Assembly (NCBI GenBank): GCA_030762895.1
Contig: CM061066.1
Coordinates: 12,891,751 to 12,955,750, forward strand
From: Sophora flavescens
Taxonomy: Eukaryota > Streptophyta > Magnoliopsida > Fabales > Fabaceae
DNA length: 64,000 nucleotides
Direction: 5' to 3'
Shown here: positions 1 to 11,424 of the stretch, one piece after another
Layout: each line of letters starts with the position of its first letter
How positions within the stretch are numbered: the first letter of the stretch is position 1
The notes under the pieces: model-generated
The model's database searches: none
What the model was told of the DNA's origin: nothing
Seen by the model: only the letters and a program-made list of their open reading frames with translations
Position numbers and translations under genes: made by a program

Positions 1-297
1 CCTTACCATCCATGTTATGTGATTTACTATACCTCAGAAGTTTTTTGACCATGAAGACAGAAACCTTTAAGTCTAGGTATAGGAAGAAATAACAAAAGTC
101 TCAAATATGATAGAGCCATATTGTGAAGGAATAGAAAACGCACGAAATATAGAGGAAAAGAATAGGGTGTATTATAGGCTGATACAAAAGAATGGTACTT
201 TATATAGAGAAGAGAGACTACCTGATTTTCTTCAAAACTGATCTATAAACTTAATGTTCATTAAGAGGATTAAGTTACAAGGTGCATGAGTAAGTAG
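1..297. other. Flanking DNA left of the CACTA element, no gene seen
   Basis: AT-rich sequence with no open frame of note and no recognisable repeat terminus. It may be host flank or part of another repeat that runs off the left edge. Confidence 0.4.
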
Positions 298-343
298 CAC
301 AGTAGTCAAAGGAATGAATTTTTTGCAGAAATTTATACACTTT

Positions 344-480
344 TAATGTCAGTTGTCTTCAACAACTGACGTTAAAAGTGTTTTTAAAATAAAAAATATT
401 TATTTTTAACGTCAGTTGTTTAATACAACTGACATTAAACAATGACTTTTAACGTCAGTTGTATTAAACAACTGACGTAA
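344..480. repeat. Left CACTA subterminal inverted-motif array
   Basis: Three consecutive hairpin-forming pairs are visible at 344-374, 407-437 and 450-480. Each is TAAYGTCAGTTGT, a short AT-rich loop, then ACAACTGACRTTA. The same motif recurs at the right end (10254-10560). In En/Spm elements, repeated subterminal motifs are bound by the element's own DNA-binding protein; a similar role here is inferred from position and repetition. The core TGACGT also resembles plant bZIP (TGA-type) sites. Confidence 0.8.
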
Positions 481-1374
481 ACTGTTGTTTTATTTTTGAT
501 TACAACGATTACACCCTCGCGCCTTCTTCACTTCACTCTGTACGTCTCTATTCTTCTCTTTTCATCACGCTCACGCTCACTCTCACTCTCACTCTGCCCT
601 AATCGTGAGCTCCTATCCACCGCAATCACCGCGAGGGTTTTTTCGCCACCACCGTGAGGTACACTATTAACCCTAACTCTGTCTTTCCCGCTCATTCTTT
701 GTAATAACTTAACATCTCACTTTCCCCTTCCCACGCACTAACTTTCCATGTCCCTCTGCTCTCTGTAACCACATCGAACGTTGGCCACCACTCGAGCTCC
801 CCTCCCCACCACCATGCGAGCACCTATTTCTGGTGAGTCTTTAGGGCACATTTTTTTATTTTTGGTTTTGAGTGTATGTTGAAACTGTAGTCTCTGTAGT
901 TGAAACTTGAAACTGTGAGTTTGAGTTGTTTGGAATGTCTCTATTTCTGGTCATGGGTTTTGTGTTTTCTCTTGTTTTTCTTCTGCTATCATGACCTATT
1001 TCAAAATGGGAAGAAATTTAGAGTTGCTTGTAGCATGTGACATCAACAATATATTGCTCATTGGAATTCTGTTTTGTTAATTTATCTTCATCTGCTTATT
1101 TCTTTTGTCTTAAGAAACCTGAAAATGGTGTAAATTTGAAATAATTTTTAAACGCCTTGCTTGTATATACCATGCTCTCTTGATCGATTCATATGGCTGA
1201 GTGGTTATAGTACTAGATATAGCAATAGTCCTAATATGTGTTGTTGCCTGCTTGATGAGAAGAATGATGTGAGATTACCGTGGAAATTTTGTATTGTCAA
1301 AAACTAGTTTTCAATCTCCCGTATTGTCCTTATATTGGATATATGTTTTGTATATCTACAGAACCTATCTAGTT
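481..1374 (+). promoter_or_regulatory. Probable CACTA promoter, 5' UTR and 5' UTR intron
   Basis: No coding frame is supported. A pyrimidine-rich CT stretch at 560-600 resembles a plant 5' UTR. A plausible intron runs from CTG|GTGAGT at 833 to CTACAG at 1361, ending 13 bases before the transposase ATG at 1375. This is inferred from splice-like sequence only; no transcript evidence exists here. Confidence 0.45.
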
Positions 1375-3555
1375 ATGGATCGTAGTTGGATGGTTTGTAA
1401 GCGCACTAGTGCTGAGTATTTGAAGGGGGTGGGAGAATTTATAGAATTTACTCAAAGGAATGTTCCTAATAGTAATGGAATGTTCTGTTGTCCTTGTGTC
1501 AAGTGTTTGAATACGAGGAAATGTACGGTGAAGGATATACATACTCATTTGATTTCTGAAGGGATTTGCTTGAGTTATACAAGATGGATATGGCATGGTG
1601 ATGTGTTGTTGAGTAGTACGACAATTGTCTCCCAAAGTGAGGACGTTGACGTAGATATGGAGGATGATCGAGTAGAGGACATGATCCGTGATATTGGACA
1701 AGAATCTTTTCATCGAGCTCATGTGTATGATAGGTTGTGCGGTGATGCGGGTAAGCCTTTATATGTAGGGTGTACTACTCATACACGGTTGTCGGCGATG
1801 CTAAATTGGTTTGTGTGAAGGCGAGAAATGGTTGTTGGATAGATAAAAGCTTCACGGAATTGCTTGAAGTGTTGAAAGACTTGCTTCCGGAGGACAACAC
1901 ATTGCCTGACCATAACTATGAGGCCAAGATGGTATTGTGTCCAATGGGTATGGAGTATAAGAAGATACACACACGCCCCAATGATTGCATATTGTACACC
2001 GGTGTTCATGAAGACAATCACGATTGCCCCAAATGTGGGTTATCACGATACAAAGTGAAGGGTGGTGATGATGATGATGATCTTGATGATGTGAGAAAAA
2101 AGGGTCCTCCTGCAAAGGTGTTGTGGTATCTTCCAATAATTCCAAGGTTCAAGCGATTGTTTGCCAATGAGAAAGATGCGAAGAATCTTAGATGGCATAA
2201 TGATGAGAGGAAACGTGATGGAAAGGTTCGTCATCCTGCTGATTCTATGAAATGGAAGAATATTGTTACTTTGTTTCCGGATTTCGCCGATGAGCCAAGA
2301 AACCTAAGGCTTGGACATGCTACGGATGGAATGAATCCTTATGGTAACATGAGTAGTATTCATAGTTCATGGCCTGGTCTATTGATAATTTACAACCTGC
2401 CCCCTTGGTTGTGCATGAAGCGCAAATACATGATGTTGTCTATGATGATTTCGGGCCCAAAGCAACCGGGAAATGACTTAGATGTTTATCTAAGTCCCTT
2501 GATTGAAGACTTGAAAATGTTGTGGGTGGAAGGTGTTGATTTAGTTGATGGGTATTCTCATGAGACTTTCAAGCTTCGTGCCATGTTATTTTGCACCATC
2601 AACGACTTTCCAGCATACGGTAGCTTGTCCGGGTATAGTGTCAAGGGGCATAAAGCATGTCCTATATGTGAAGAAGGCACATGCTACACTCAGTTGCATC
2701 ATGGAAAGAAGACGATTTACCTTGGGCATCGGAGATTTCTTAGACGTGATCACCCATATCGTAAGATGAAAAAAGCTTTTAATGGATGCCAAGAGACAGA
2801 AGAAGCTCCGTCGGCCTTAATTGGAGAGCAGGTTTATCAGAGGGTAAAGGGCATCGATGTTATATTCGGCAAGTCCAAAAAGAAACGTAAAGCTACAGAG
2901 AAAAACATATGGAAGAAGAGGTCGATATTCTTTGATCTTCCATAATGGCGCAAGCTTGATGTCAGACACTGCATTGATGTGATTCGTGTGGAGAAAAATA
3001 TGTGTGATAGTGTGATCGGGACGCTTATCAACATTCAGGGCAAGACAAAGGATGGTGTGAATGCTCGTCTCGACCTCGTTGCTATGGGTATACGAGAGCA
3101 GTTAGCTCCAGTTGTTGAGGATAGTAAGTGGACTTATTTGCCGCCAGCATGTCATACTTTGTCAAAAAAAAAGAGATAAAGTTTCTGCGGGTGTCTTCAG
3201 GGCATCAAAGTTCCACATGGTTACTCTTAAAATATGAAGAGGCTTGTCTCTAGTGATCTTAAATTGGTTGGCTTAAAGTCTCATGATTGTCACATCTTGA
3301 TGCAACAACTTCTGCCCGTTGCTATTCATGGTATTGCTCCAAAAAAATGTGAGACATGCCATTACTCGGTTGTGCTCATTCTTCAATTCTATATGTAGCA
3401 AAGTCGTTGACCCCCGTATGTTGGATGACTTGGAAGTTGAGGCTGCTACAATCTTGTGCCAATTGGAGATGTATTTTCCTCCTTCCTTTTTCGACATAAT
3501 TGTTCATTTGGTGAGGGAGATTAGATTATGCGGGCCGGTTTTTCTGAGATGGATG
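1375..3555 (+). pseudogene. CACTA TNP2-family transposase, decayed and truncated
   Basis: The start MDRSWM followed by a CPCVKC cysteine motif and a HLISEGI segment is the plant transposase-associated N-terminal domain. From about 1810 comes the TNP2 transposase domain, with recognisable stretches such as KARNG, LPEDNTLP, CPMGMEYKKIH, NDCILY and LRLGHATDGMNPYG. It is broken by a frameshift near 1810, TAA at 2943-2945, a frameshift in the A-run near 3165, TAA at 3228-3230, and another A-run frameshift near 3340. Homology continues in shifted frames to REIRLCGPVFLRWM, where the copia LTR begins. The normal downstream part of the protein is absent. In an active element this protein would bind the ends and catalyse cut-and-paste transposition; this copy cannot. 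Confidence 0.88.
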
Positions 3556-3636
3556 TGTTGGTGTAAGCCCTAGAGGCCAGTGTATTTCTTTAGACTTACA
3601 TTTGTATCTTGCTATTATATATATATATATATACAT

Positions 3637-3706
<70 letters not shown>

Positions 3707-5039
3707 GATATGAGGCATTCCAGTTTATTCTGTTACTTGTTTAAACATAATAAAGTCCTTAGAATAGAAATTTCAGTTTAATAGAATATCAAGTATATGA
3801 CTTGATCGTGAGACACTATTGAACAATGAAATCCTATTCTTAAATATCCGTAGTCAAGTATTTTATTAATAAGGACAATAACAATACATTGAGACTATTA
3901 TGTGTGCAGACTGATGACCATATCTCACGGGTCATGGATATGAGATATCGAGTCGCCACATAGGTACACATTAGAGTAATGATGTACTGCATTGACCCAC
4001 AATGAGAACACTACATGGAGCATTGTGTGAGTGTCATAAGTAGTTCTCATAGTGACAATGGTGTATGCAATCCTTCGACCTGAAATCGCTACGATCCCTA
4101 CATGAGGAGTCGTGTGCTTTAATATCGTCAAACGCCATCTGTAATAGGATGATTATAAAGACGGTCATTGGGCATACCACGAGCCATGCATTGGGATGTA
4201 AGTGACCTAGATGGAATTTGTCCCTCCTACATAACAGGAGTAATATCTCTGGGGGACCTGATAGAGTGAGACTGTAAAATGCATGGCCGTGCTGAAATGA
4301 GTCAATATGAGATATTGACCTCATTTGTTGTTAAGTCTAATAGGGTATCAGGGAACATGATATTGAACCATACAAGGGTGACACATTCTATGTCTTGTGT
4401 TCAATATAGATATATGGACAAAGGGATAATAATGCACATGAATATTTGTCACAGAAAGGTTTCATCAAATCATTGACTTTCTCACTACTTAGGTAGCGGT
4501 GATGTATTGCTAGATACCGCTCACTGTTTGTAATATTAAATGGGATTTAATATTACTACTAACGTTTTGGGAACCTATAGGGTCACACACATAAGAGCGG
4601 ATTAAAAGAAGCATTAAAAGAAGAGTTGGACATTTATATTGGGCCTAGCGCATAGTACATGGGCTTAGGTCAAACGTTGCTCACTAAATCACTTAAGGAG
4701 GTGCTTCTATAAGTAGACCACCTAAGCTATTGTGCCTACACGGTTTTTGTTCATCAAGGCCGCACATAGAGAGTGATAGTGAGCAGCAGGTCTCGCTTTT
4801 CGAAGCTAGAACTGTGAGACAGAGACGATTCAGGTTCGTGGCGTTGGACGTTCACGGAATCTGCTCGTGTGGATACCTTAGAGACATCGTTCATGCGGTG
4901 TTCGTGATAGACGATTTTTAATCAACTGTCATCGCTTCAAGAGGTAAATCTTCTAACCATGAATCATGACCATTCGCAAGGATCCTTCGATAGGAATTTT
5001 TCCGCTGCGTTATTTTGTTTTATACGCAAATTCCCAACA
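3556..5039 (+). repeat. Copia 5' LTR
   Basis: It begins TGTTGGTGTAAGCCC and ends TTCCCAACA, so TGTTGG/CCAACA forms the short terminal inverted repeat of an LTR. It lies directly before a tRNA-Met primer-binding site. A TATA-like CTATAAGTAG near 4707 is a candidate promoter. A compound TA/TACA microsatellite occupies about 3614-3704. The bases GGATG (3551-3555) would be the left target duplication; the right copy has been lost with the 3' LTR. Confidence 0.85.
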
Positions 5040-5040
5040 G

Positions 5041-5052
5041 TGGTATCAGAGC
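5041..5052 (+). other. Copia primer-binding site (initiator tRNA-Met)
   Basis: TGGTATCAGAGC, one base after the LTR end, is the standard plant retrotransposon sequence complementary to the 3' end of initiator tRNA-Met. Confidence 0.9.
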
Positions 5053-6528
5053 TGCTTGTGAAACCATGATTCTGTTACGTGGTTTACCTGTTATATATGA
5101 TAACATGTTTATAATGTGAATCGTTTTTCTGAAAATTATTTTCTGAAAATCGTTTGCATCCGTTTTGCGAAACCTTGTTTCCGTAATTTTCGTATGTATA
5201 TGATATATGCGTCTATTGCATGTTTATGTATATATGCGATATGTACATTGGTTCTGGAATCCTTATTATGTTCTGCGATGGCGTCAAGTGTTGATGTTAA
5301 ACATGATCGGTTTCAGTTCTCTGTTGGCGGCGCTAAGGGGTTTCAGACATGAAGAGTTCATGTTCTTGGGCTGAGGTTCCAAGGTTGAAACCCTAGCCGC
5401 CGTTGTTGAAACTCTAGCCGCCAAGGTGGAAACTCTAGCTGCCAAGGTGGAAATGGAGAGAAACTCTAGCCGCCAAGGTGGAAACTCTAGCCGCCAAGGT
5501 GGAAACTGCAAAGGTTGAAACTCTGCGTAGTGTATTATTTCGAAATTCAATTATTATTATTTGTTATTATTTGCGTTGTGATGCATGGTGGATGGTTATG
5601 GCCTTAGTCTTTTGGTTTATTTTGAAATATGGCCTGCGTGCCGTGCCTTTCTCTTATATTTCATATTTATATTCTTTTCTTATCTCACTCCCCTGATATG
5701 TAAAATGAGGTTTCTTTTTATGTAATGTAATGATGGAGACAAGAAGACGTTATCCTGTGGGAGATCATGCTTGGAGAAGCTTGGACGCTCCTAGGTTTCA
5801 GTTTAGATTCTCTCATTGACTTGGGAGAATCAATGCGTTAGGGGCCATAACCATATCGCATTTATTTTCCTTATATATGTATGAGATGCATATATGTATA
5901 TAGTATGTTAAAAGGAGTTTAACTAATATATGTATAAGATGCATGTATGTAATTAGTAAGTTAAAGAGTTTAACAAATGATGAGATCCAATTTTAATCAA
6001 ATCCCTCAAAAGGAAATTTTAAGTCACATTTAAAGGCCTTCCAATGCATGGCACTCGTCAAGACTATGATCGATTAAGTGTGGGTCCGCCAAAGTGGGGT
6101 ACCTTTATCTATACTAGTAAGACGCGATGGGACAAATGTAATGTTCAACTGCTATCCATTGGGTCTGACTTAACTAAGCCAATTTCAATAGGATTGAAAG
6201 GCTTAGAGGCTTATAAGTTGGGCTTTAGTCCATGTGATGGATTAGAATAAGAGTTATTCACCCAATTGTCCAAGAGTTGCATGAGATGCAATCGGAAAGT
6301 GTTTCCTACCTATATAACCGAATGTTGAGTGATCAGCCAAAGCTGACTTAAAGCTAGGTGAAATATGGATCTTGGCCCACTAGAAAATCTTCCAACGGGA
6401 TTTTCCGAATCAATGATGAGGGTCATTGTTTTGAATAAAATAGTGGGAGGCATATTTAATTAAAGACCTTATTAAATAACTTCATGGCATGATACTTATA
6501 TTTTTCATATTTATTTCTGTAGATTACC
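5053..6528 (+). other. Copia leader between PBS and gag
   Basis: A 1.48-kb untranslated leader with only short open frames. It contains a GCCGCCAAGGTGGAAACTCT minisatellite at about 5397-5525. No conserved protein domain is recognised. Confidence 0.6.
5397..5525 (+). repeat. Minisatellite of about 20-21 bp in the copia leader
   Basis: Five to six imperfect copies of GCCGCCAAGGTGGAAACTCT, the longer gaps being due to a small insertion (ATGGAGAG). In one frame it would encode a repeated ETLAAKV-like heptad, but no long frame contains it, so coding is not claimed. Confidence 0.75.
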
Positions 6529-8116
6529 ATGGCATCAAACACATCAAATAACCTGTCATTGCGATCCGTCCTTGAGAAGGATAAACTATCCGGAACAAAT
6601 TTTCTGGACTGGTACAGAAACTTGAGGATTGTCCTCAAACATGAGAAAAAACTATATGTTCTTGAGGAGCCTATTCCTGAGGAGCCACCAGCTTCAAATG
6701 CTCCTAAGACTGACAAGGATGCTTATAAGAAGCATCAGGATGACGCCTTAGACGTCAGCTGTCTTATGCTTGCTACCATGACCTCTGAGCTGCAAAAGCA
6801 ACATGAGACAATGGAGGCATACGATATGATCGTGCACCTCAAGCTGCTCTACCAAGAGCAAGCAAGGCATGAGCGGTTCGAAGTTTCCAGAGCCCTTTTC
6901 CAGTGTAAATTGGCAGAAGGAAGCCCTGTGAGTCCTCATATACTCCAGATGATCGGGTACATTGAGAATCTCGAGAGACTGGGATTTCCTTTAGGCCAGG
7001 AGTTGGCCACCGACTTAGTTCTGCAATCGTTGCCTGAGAGCTATAGTCAGTTTGTCATGAACTATAATACGAATGATCTTGACAAACCTTTACTAGAATT
7101 GTTGAGCATGTTAAGAACTGCTGAACAAAATATTAACAAAGGAAAGGGGAAGGCCATTTTGATGGTCCAGGATGGAAATAGCAAGAAGCAGCCCAAGAAG
7201 CCCACGTACAAACAAAAGGGCAAGGGCAAGGGCAAGGCCATCAACAAGTTCAAGCCCAGTACTTCTGGCTTGAAGCCTGTGGGTGGTGTGGCTAAGGAAG
7301 GCACTTGCTTCCATTGTGGTGGGACCGGACATTGGAAGAGGAACTGTCCAAAATACCTGGAAGAAAGCAAGAAGAAGAAGGGAAGTGAGACTTCCACTTC
7401 AGGTATGTTTGTTATAGAAGTCAATTTATCTACTTCTGCATCATGGGTATTAGATACTGGATGTGGTTCTCACATTTGTACAAACGTGCAGGATCTAAAC
7501 AGGAGTAGACCATTGGCAAAGGGCGAGGTCGACCTACGAGTTGGAAATGGAGCAAAGGTTGCTGCTTTAACTGTAGGGACTTATGTATTGACTTTGCCCA
7601 CTGGGCTTACTATTCAGTTAGAGAACTTTTATTTTGTGCCTGCAATTAGCAGGAATATCATTTCCGTTTCTTGTTTGGACAAGATTGGTTTTTCTTTTAT
7701 AATAAAGAACAAAATTTGTTCTATTTATTTGGATGATATTTTCTATGCTAGTGCACACATGAGTAATGGGCTTTATGTCCTTGATCTTGAAAAGCCCATC
7801 TATAACATAAATACTAAGAGGTTCAAACCAAATGAGTTGAACCCGTCTAATCTTTGGCATTGTCGTTTAGGCCATATAAATGAGAAGCACATTTCGAAGC
7901 TCCATAAAGATGGACTCTTGGACTCATTTGATTATGAATCATATGAGATATGTGAGTCTTGTTTATTGGGAAAGTTGACTAAAGCTCCATTCACCGGAAA
8001 AGGTGAAAGTGCTAACGATCTTTTGGGTCTTATACATAGCGATGTATGCGGACCCCTAAACACATTAGCTAGAGGTGGTTTTCAGTACTTCATCACATTT
8101 ACTGATGATTTCAATA
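6529..8116 (+). pseudogene. Copia gag-protease-integrase(N) polyprotein, 3' truncated
   Basis: A 529-codon open frame without internal stops. In order: a UBN2-type gag domain (residues about 10-210, starting MASNTSNN), a basic linker, a CCHC zinc knuckle CFHCGGTGHWKRNC at about residue 260, an aspartic protease with DTG at about residue 309, a GAG-pre-integrase zinc motif (LWHCRLGH, about 440) and the first integrase catalytic Asp (HSDVCGP, about residue 505). The frame leaves copia homology after FTDDFNR and runs about 20 codons into CACTA sequence in the wrong frame. Gag would form the virus-like particle and the protease would process it. Without RT and integrase the element is not autonomous. 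The absence of stops suggests fairly recent insertion or truncation. Confidence 0.85.
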
Positions 8117-8117
8117 G

Positions 8118-9928
8118 ATGGATCTTAAAGAACAATGCTCCCAGGGCTCATTCGCCCCTTCTGGATGGCGGGACATCTTGATGACTGCTCTAGGCAAGAA
8201 AGACCATCCTGGTCGGGTTATCGGTGTTCCTGGGAACATGACCATTAGAGAATATTATGGCAAGTCTGCTTCACGAAAGCGGGTCGTCGATGAGGCATCA
8301 ATTTTGGAATCCATGACTCAGCAGCTCATCTCTAACCCTGCTATTACAACGCATCTGATGAAAAGTATCCTATCCAACCCAGAATTCAAGAAGGCGCTTT
8401 TTAGAGAGCTTTCCTCCGTCGGTTCATCCCAGGACACCGCAGGACATGCCAACCCTTCACATATGAGCACAAAAGAGAGTTATAGTAGGGCACATGTGGA
8501 GGACGATGAGTTGCCATCTAGGGAGCGGGAGTTGGAAGTCCAACGCCGTGAGCTTGAGTTGGCAATGCAAAGACGTGAGCTTGAGTTGGACTTCAAACGC
8601 CGTGAGCTCGAAATGGTAACAAAGGTATGTATTCATTATTAATGTCCAAATTAGTCAAATAATTACTTGTGTTTTTTTTAATTACCAACAACTTATCTAT
8701 TTTATTTTTTCTAAATTGAAGGCCAAGTCGACGTCGGTGTCGCAGTCACCTGTCACTCGTTTGTTCTCACTTGGTGAGGATTATGCCGTTGAGATTTTTG
8801 AATGTCCATTGGAGCACGATGGATGGGCGGCACACCCAAATCAAGAGAGGATATTTTCCTTCTGTGGTGAAGATCTCGGGCACGCCTGCAGAGATAACGA
8901 GTGGATGGCCAGCACGGTTTTGAGTCTCTGGTACACGTAAGTTAATTTTAATTTTATAACTTATTTATTTTTGGTATTTTTCCATTTAATAATTTATTTT
9001 AATTTCAATATATATATTATGTAATTAACATCCACACCTTTTCATATCTTAGGTATCTCTATCGTCTTCAGCTTGATAAGGGCTCCAAATCAGTTTATGG
9101 CTTCTTAGATCCGTCAATCCTTATGCCTCAATTCTTTACTGGCGATGAATTAAGTAAATACATAGGGAACTTGATGGGAGACAATCGGAAAAAATTATAT
9201 CTGGCTCCCTACTCTATGAATAACCATTGGCAGTTGCTCGTACTTCACCCGTCTAGGCATACTGTCATATTCTTCTGCTCTCTCCACCAAAACCCGCCAC
9301 AGGAGGTGGTGGAAACTGTAAATACGTAAGTAACTAATCTTCAATTTAATTTAAGTTTTAATATCAGTTGTTTTTAGTTTATTACACACATGATATATGA
9401 ATTTGTTAATTGACATGATTATTTGTTTATGATAGCACGCTGAAGGCGAGTAGCATAAGTTGCGCCAACGGGAGAACTAGGACTTCTAAGGCTAAAGGAA
9501 ATCCTGATTGGATCATCCTCAAGGTTTGGTAGTTTATTTATCAAATAATTAATATTATAATTGCTAATTTATATGTATATTTAACTGACATTGAAATTAA
9601 TTTTGTTTGTAGTCTCGATTTCAACCTGACGGGTGGTCGTGCGGCTATTATGTGATGCTTCATATGCTGAACATAGTCTCCGCATCTATTACGGATGGAT
9701 GGAAGAAGGTAATATTTAAACAACTTGTTAAATTATATATTATAGTTTTGGTGATGACTTGCGTTAATGTTATTGTTATTATTTGAACATGTGTAGGCAT
9801 TTAACAACCAATTGCCTCTTCAAAAAGATGAGTTTAGAGACTTGAGGATGCGCTTGGCAGAATTCTTTTTCAAGTATGCGGCTGAAAAAGGAATTGACAA
9901 GATACCTGTTCAATACTTAGATGAATAG
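8118..9928 (+). CDS. CACTA gene 2: En/Spm transposase-like coiled coil with Ulp1-type protease, six exons, 5' truncated
   Basis: Exons 8118-8624, 8722-8936, 9053-9325, 9436-9523, 9613-9708 and 9797-9928 all have GT/AG borders. They join to 1311 nt (436 codons plus TAG) with phases that fit at every junction. The N-terminal part (ALGKKDHPGRV, IREYYG) is typical of plant En/Spm transposase-related proteins. A charged REL/ERE-repeat coiled coil follows at about 135-167. The C-terminal half is a C48-type cysteine protease: His in NNHWQLLVLHP, then FQPDGWSCGYYVML with the oxyanion Gln and nucleophile Cys. The position expected to hold the catalytic Asp reads FFCSLH, so activity is uncertain. The true start is lost at the junction with copia; 8118 is only the first in-frame ATG. 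CACTA elements often carry such Kaonashi/Ulp1-like domains, whose role is unresolved. Confidence 0.75.
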
Positions 9929-10253
9929 TTTTTTTGTTAGACTTTAGAAACTAATTAATAACATTTTTATATATATACTTAGATTGGTAGTTTTGTTTTT
10001 AGACATTAGAGACTAAAATTTATATATATATACTTGTAGATAGTTATGTTTTTCCTATACATGGGTTTTGGTTTTAAGTCCCCCCATTGTTCCTTTGTAT
10101 ATTTCTTTTCTTTTAGTTAATATTGAAATTTAAGGGTAGTGTTTGCAATTCTGTAATGTGTGTGATATTCTATGTTACTGGGATATTTAATGAATGCTGG
10201 GATAGCTGAGGGGAGTGATATTTATAACTGAAATTTTTTAAAAAAAATCTATT

Positions 10254-10560
10254 AATGTCAGTTGTATCAAACAACTGACATTAATAGTATTTTATAAAAT
10301 ATACAGTACACTATTAACGTCAGTTGTATTAGGAAACTGACGTTAAAAATAAAACCTGTAACGTCAGTTCTTTAACAGAACTGACGTTAGTTTGAACAAC
10401 ATTAACGTCAGTTGTGTTAAAGAACTGGTGTTAATAGGTTTATATTTAACGTCAGTTGTTTAAACAACTGACGTTAAAATATTACCTATTAACGTCACCT
10501 GTATTTCTGTCAGACAATATTCTAACGTATAAAATCAATTTTAACTGACGTAAAAAGTAC
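10254..10560. repeat. Right CACTA subterminal inverted-motif array
   Basis: At least five hairpin pairs of TAACGTCAGTTGT / ACAACTGACGTTA start near 10254, 10316, 10358, 10404 and 10448. A diverged half (TAACGTCACCTGT) follows near 10490 and another half-site near 10540. This mirrors the left array, with more copies. The repeat spacing of 42-62 bp and dyad symmetry suggest protein binding; that is inference. Confidence 0.8.
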
Positions 10561-10574
10561 TTATTGCACTAGTG
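10560..10574 (-). other. Right terminal inverted repeat of the CACTA element
   Basis: Read on the minus strand it begins CACTAGTGCAATAAG. It follows the subterminal array directly. GAC (10575-10577) would be the target-site duplication but could not be matched with certainty on the left. Confidence 0.75.
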
Positions 10575-10577
10575 GAC

Positions 10578-11424
10578 ATGATTTTCAGTTTCGTTGTTAC
10601 CAGATCTAAATCATTTGTGAGCAAAATAAAGCTAATAACTCAGTTTATCAATACACCAAAATGGTACCCGGAAACGCATTCTGCTTTATCAAAAAAAAAA
10701 AAACTTGGTTCATCAATGGACATAAAGAAACTCACTAACTGACAAAGTTAAGTGGATATTTTTGTTTCCAATGTATTTTTAAATATACAAATTAAAATTG
10801 AAATAACTTCAAAATAAAATTAATTACTATTTTATCAAATTTCCAAATAAAATTTAGAGTTTGAATCGAAATAATTCTTAAAATTCATTATAAAGTTAAG
10901 ATTTCAATTAATTTTAAATTTAAATCTATATTTATATTTAGAACATCCTAAAATAATTAGATTCATTTTTTTAAAATAATTTATTTATATTCTTTACTTA
11001 GAATATTTAAATGAGTTAACTAATAAGTTTTAAATAAATAATTTAAGCAATTAAAAATACTAGTTATTTCTTATTTTTTAAACTTTCCAAAGAAAATATT
11101 TTTTTTAATAAAAATAATTCCAAAATTGCATTATAATGATAAGAATCTTTTGGTTTAAGTAATTTTCTTTATAGTCTTTACACATAATATGTAAATGAGT
11201 CAAATAAAGAAATTTTTTGAACATATATTATCAAAAAAAACTCAATATAATGAATATATAATCAAAACTTAAAATAAAAACCCATTTAAAAAATATAAAT
11301 GAGATCCGCTCAAATCTAACCAAAGTTAAGTGGTTTCTTAATATACATAATTAAATTTAATCAATTCCTATTTTATAAACTTTCCAAATAATATTTTAAT
11401 TGTAAATGAAAATAATTCCTAAAA
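10578..11424. other. AT-rich intergenic stretch, nothing recognised
   Basis: Strongly AT-rich with many A and T runs and no supported open frame, RNA gene or repeat terminus. Confidence 0.5.

Larger units (their letters stand above)
3556..8116 (+). mobile_element. Ty1/copia retrotransposon, 3' truncated
   Basis: The 5' LTR (3556-5039), an initiator-Met primer-binding site, a long leader and an open gag-protease-integrase(N) frame are present. At about 8116 the integrase frame (FTDDFNR) stops abruptly and CACTA gene-2 sequence begins. Reverse transcriptase, RNase H and the 3' LTR are missing. One deletion removing both the copia 3' half and the CACTA sequence beyond the insertion explains this most simply. 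AGATGGAT occurs both just before the LTR (3547-3554) and at the right junction (8116-8123), which may be junction microhomology. Confidence 0.85.
298..10574 (+). mobile_element. CACTA (En/Spm) DNA transposon, disrupted by a copia insertion
   Basis: The right end reads TTGCACTAGTG, so the element terminates in TAGTG, the complement of the CACTA terminus. Arrays of inverted TAACGTCAGTTGT motifs sit just inside both ends, as expected of CACTA subterminal repeats. Between them are a TNP2-family transposase (1375-3555) and an En/Spm transposase-like plus Ulp1 protease gene (8118-9928), the classic two-gene CACTA layout. The left terminus is uncertain: CACAGTAGTCAA at 298 is only a degenerate match to the right-end complement CACTAGTGCAA. 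The 3-bp target duplication could not be confirmed (GAC follows the right end). A truncated copia element occupies 3556 to about 8116, and the 3' part of the transposase gene is missing. The element cannot supply its own TNP2 but might still be moved in trans. Confidence 0.85.

Noticed and set aside
298..310. A clean left CACTA terminus
   Set aside because: CACAGTAGTCAA only loosely matches the right terminus; kept as an uncertain boundary, not as a separate TIR feature.
5284..5550. Minus-strand frame over the copia leader repeats
   Set aside because: Shadow of a tandem repeat on the strand opposite to the element.
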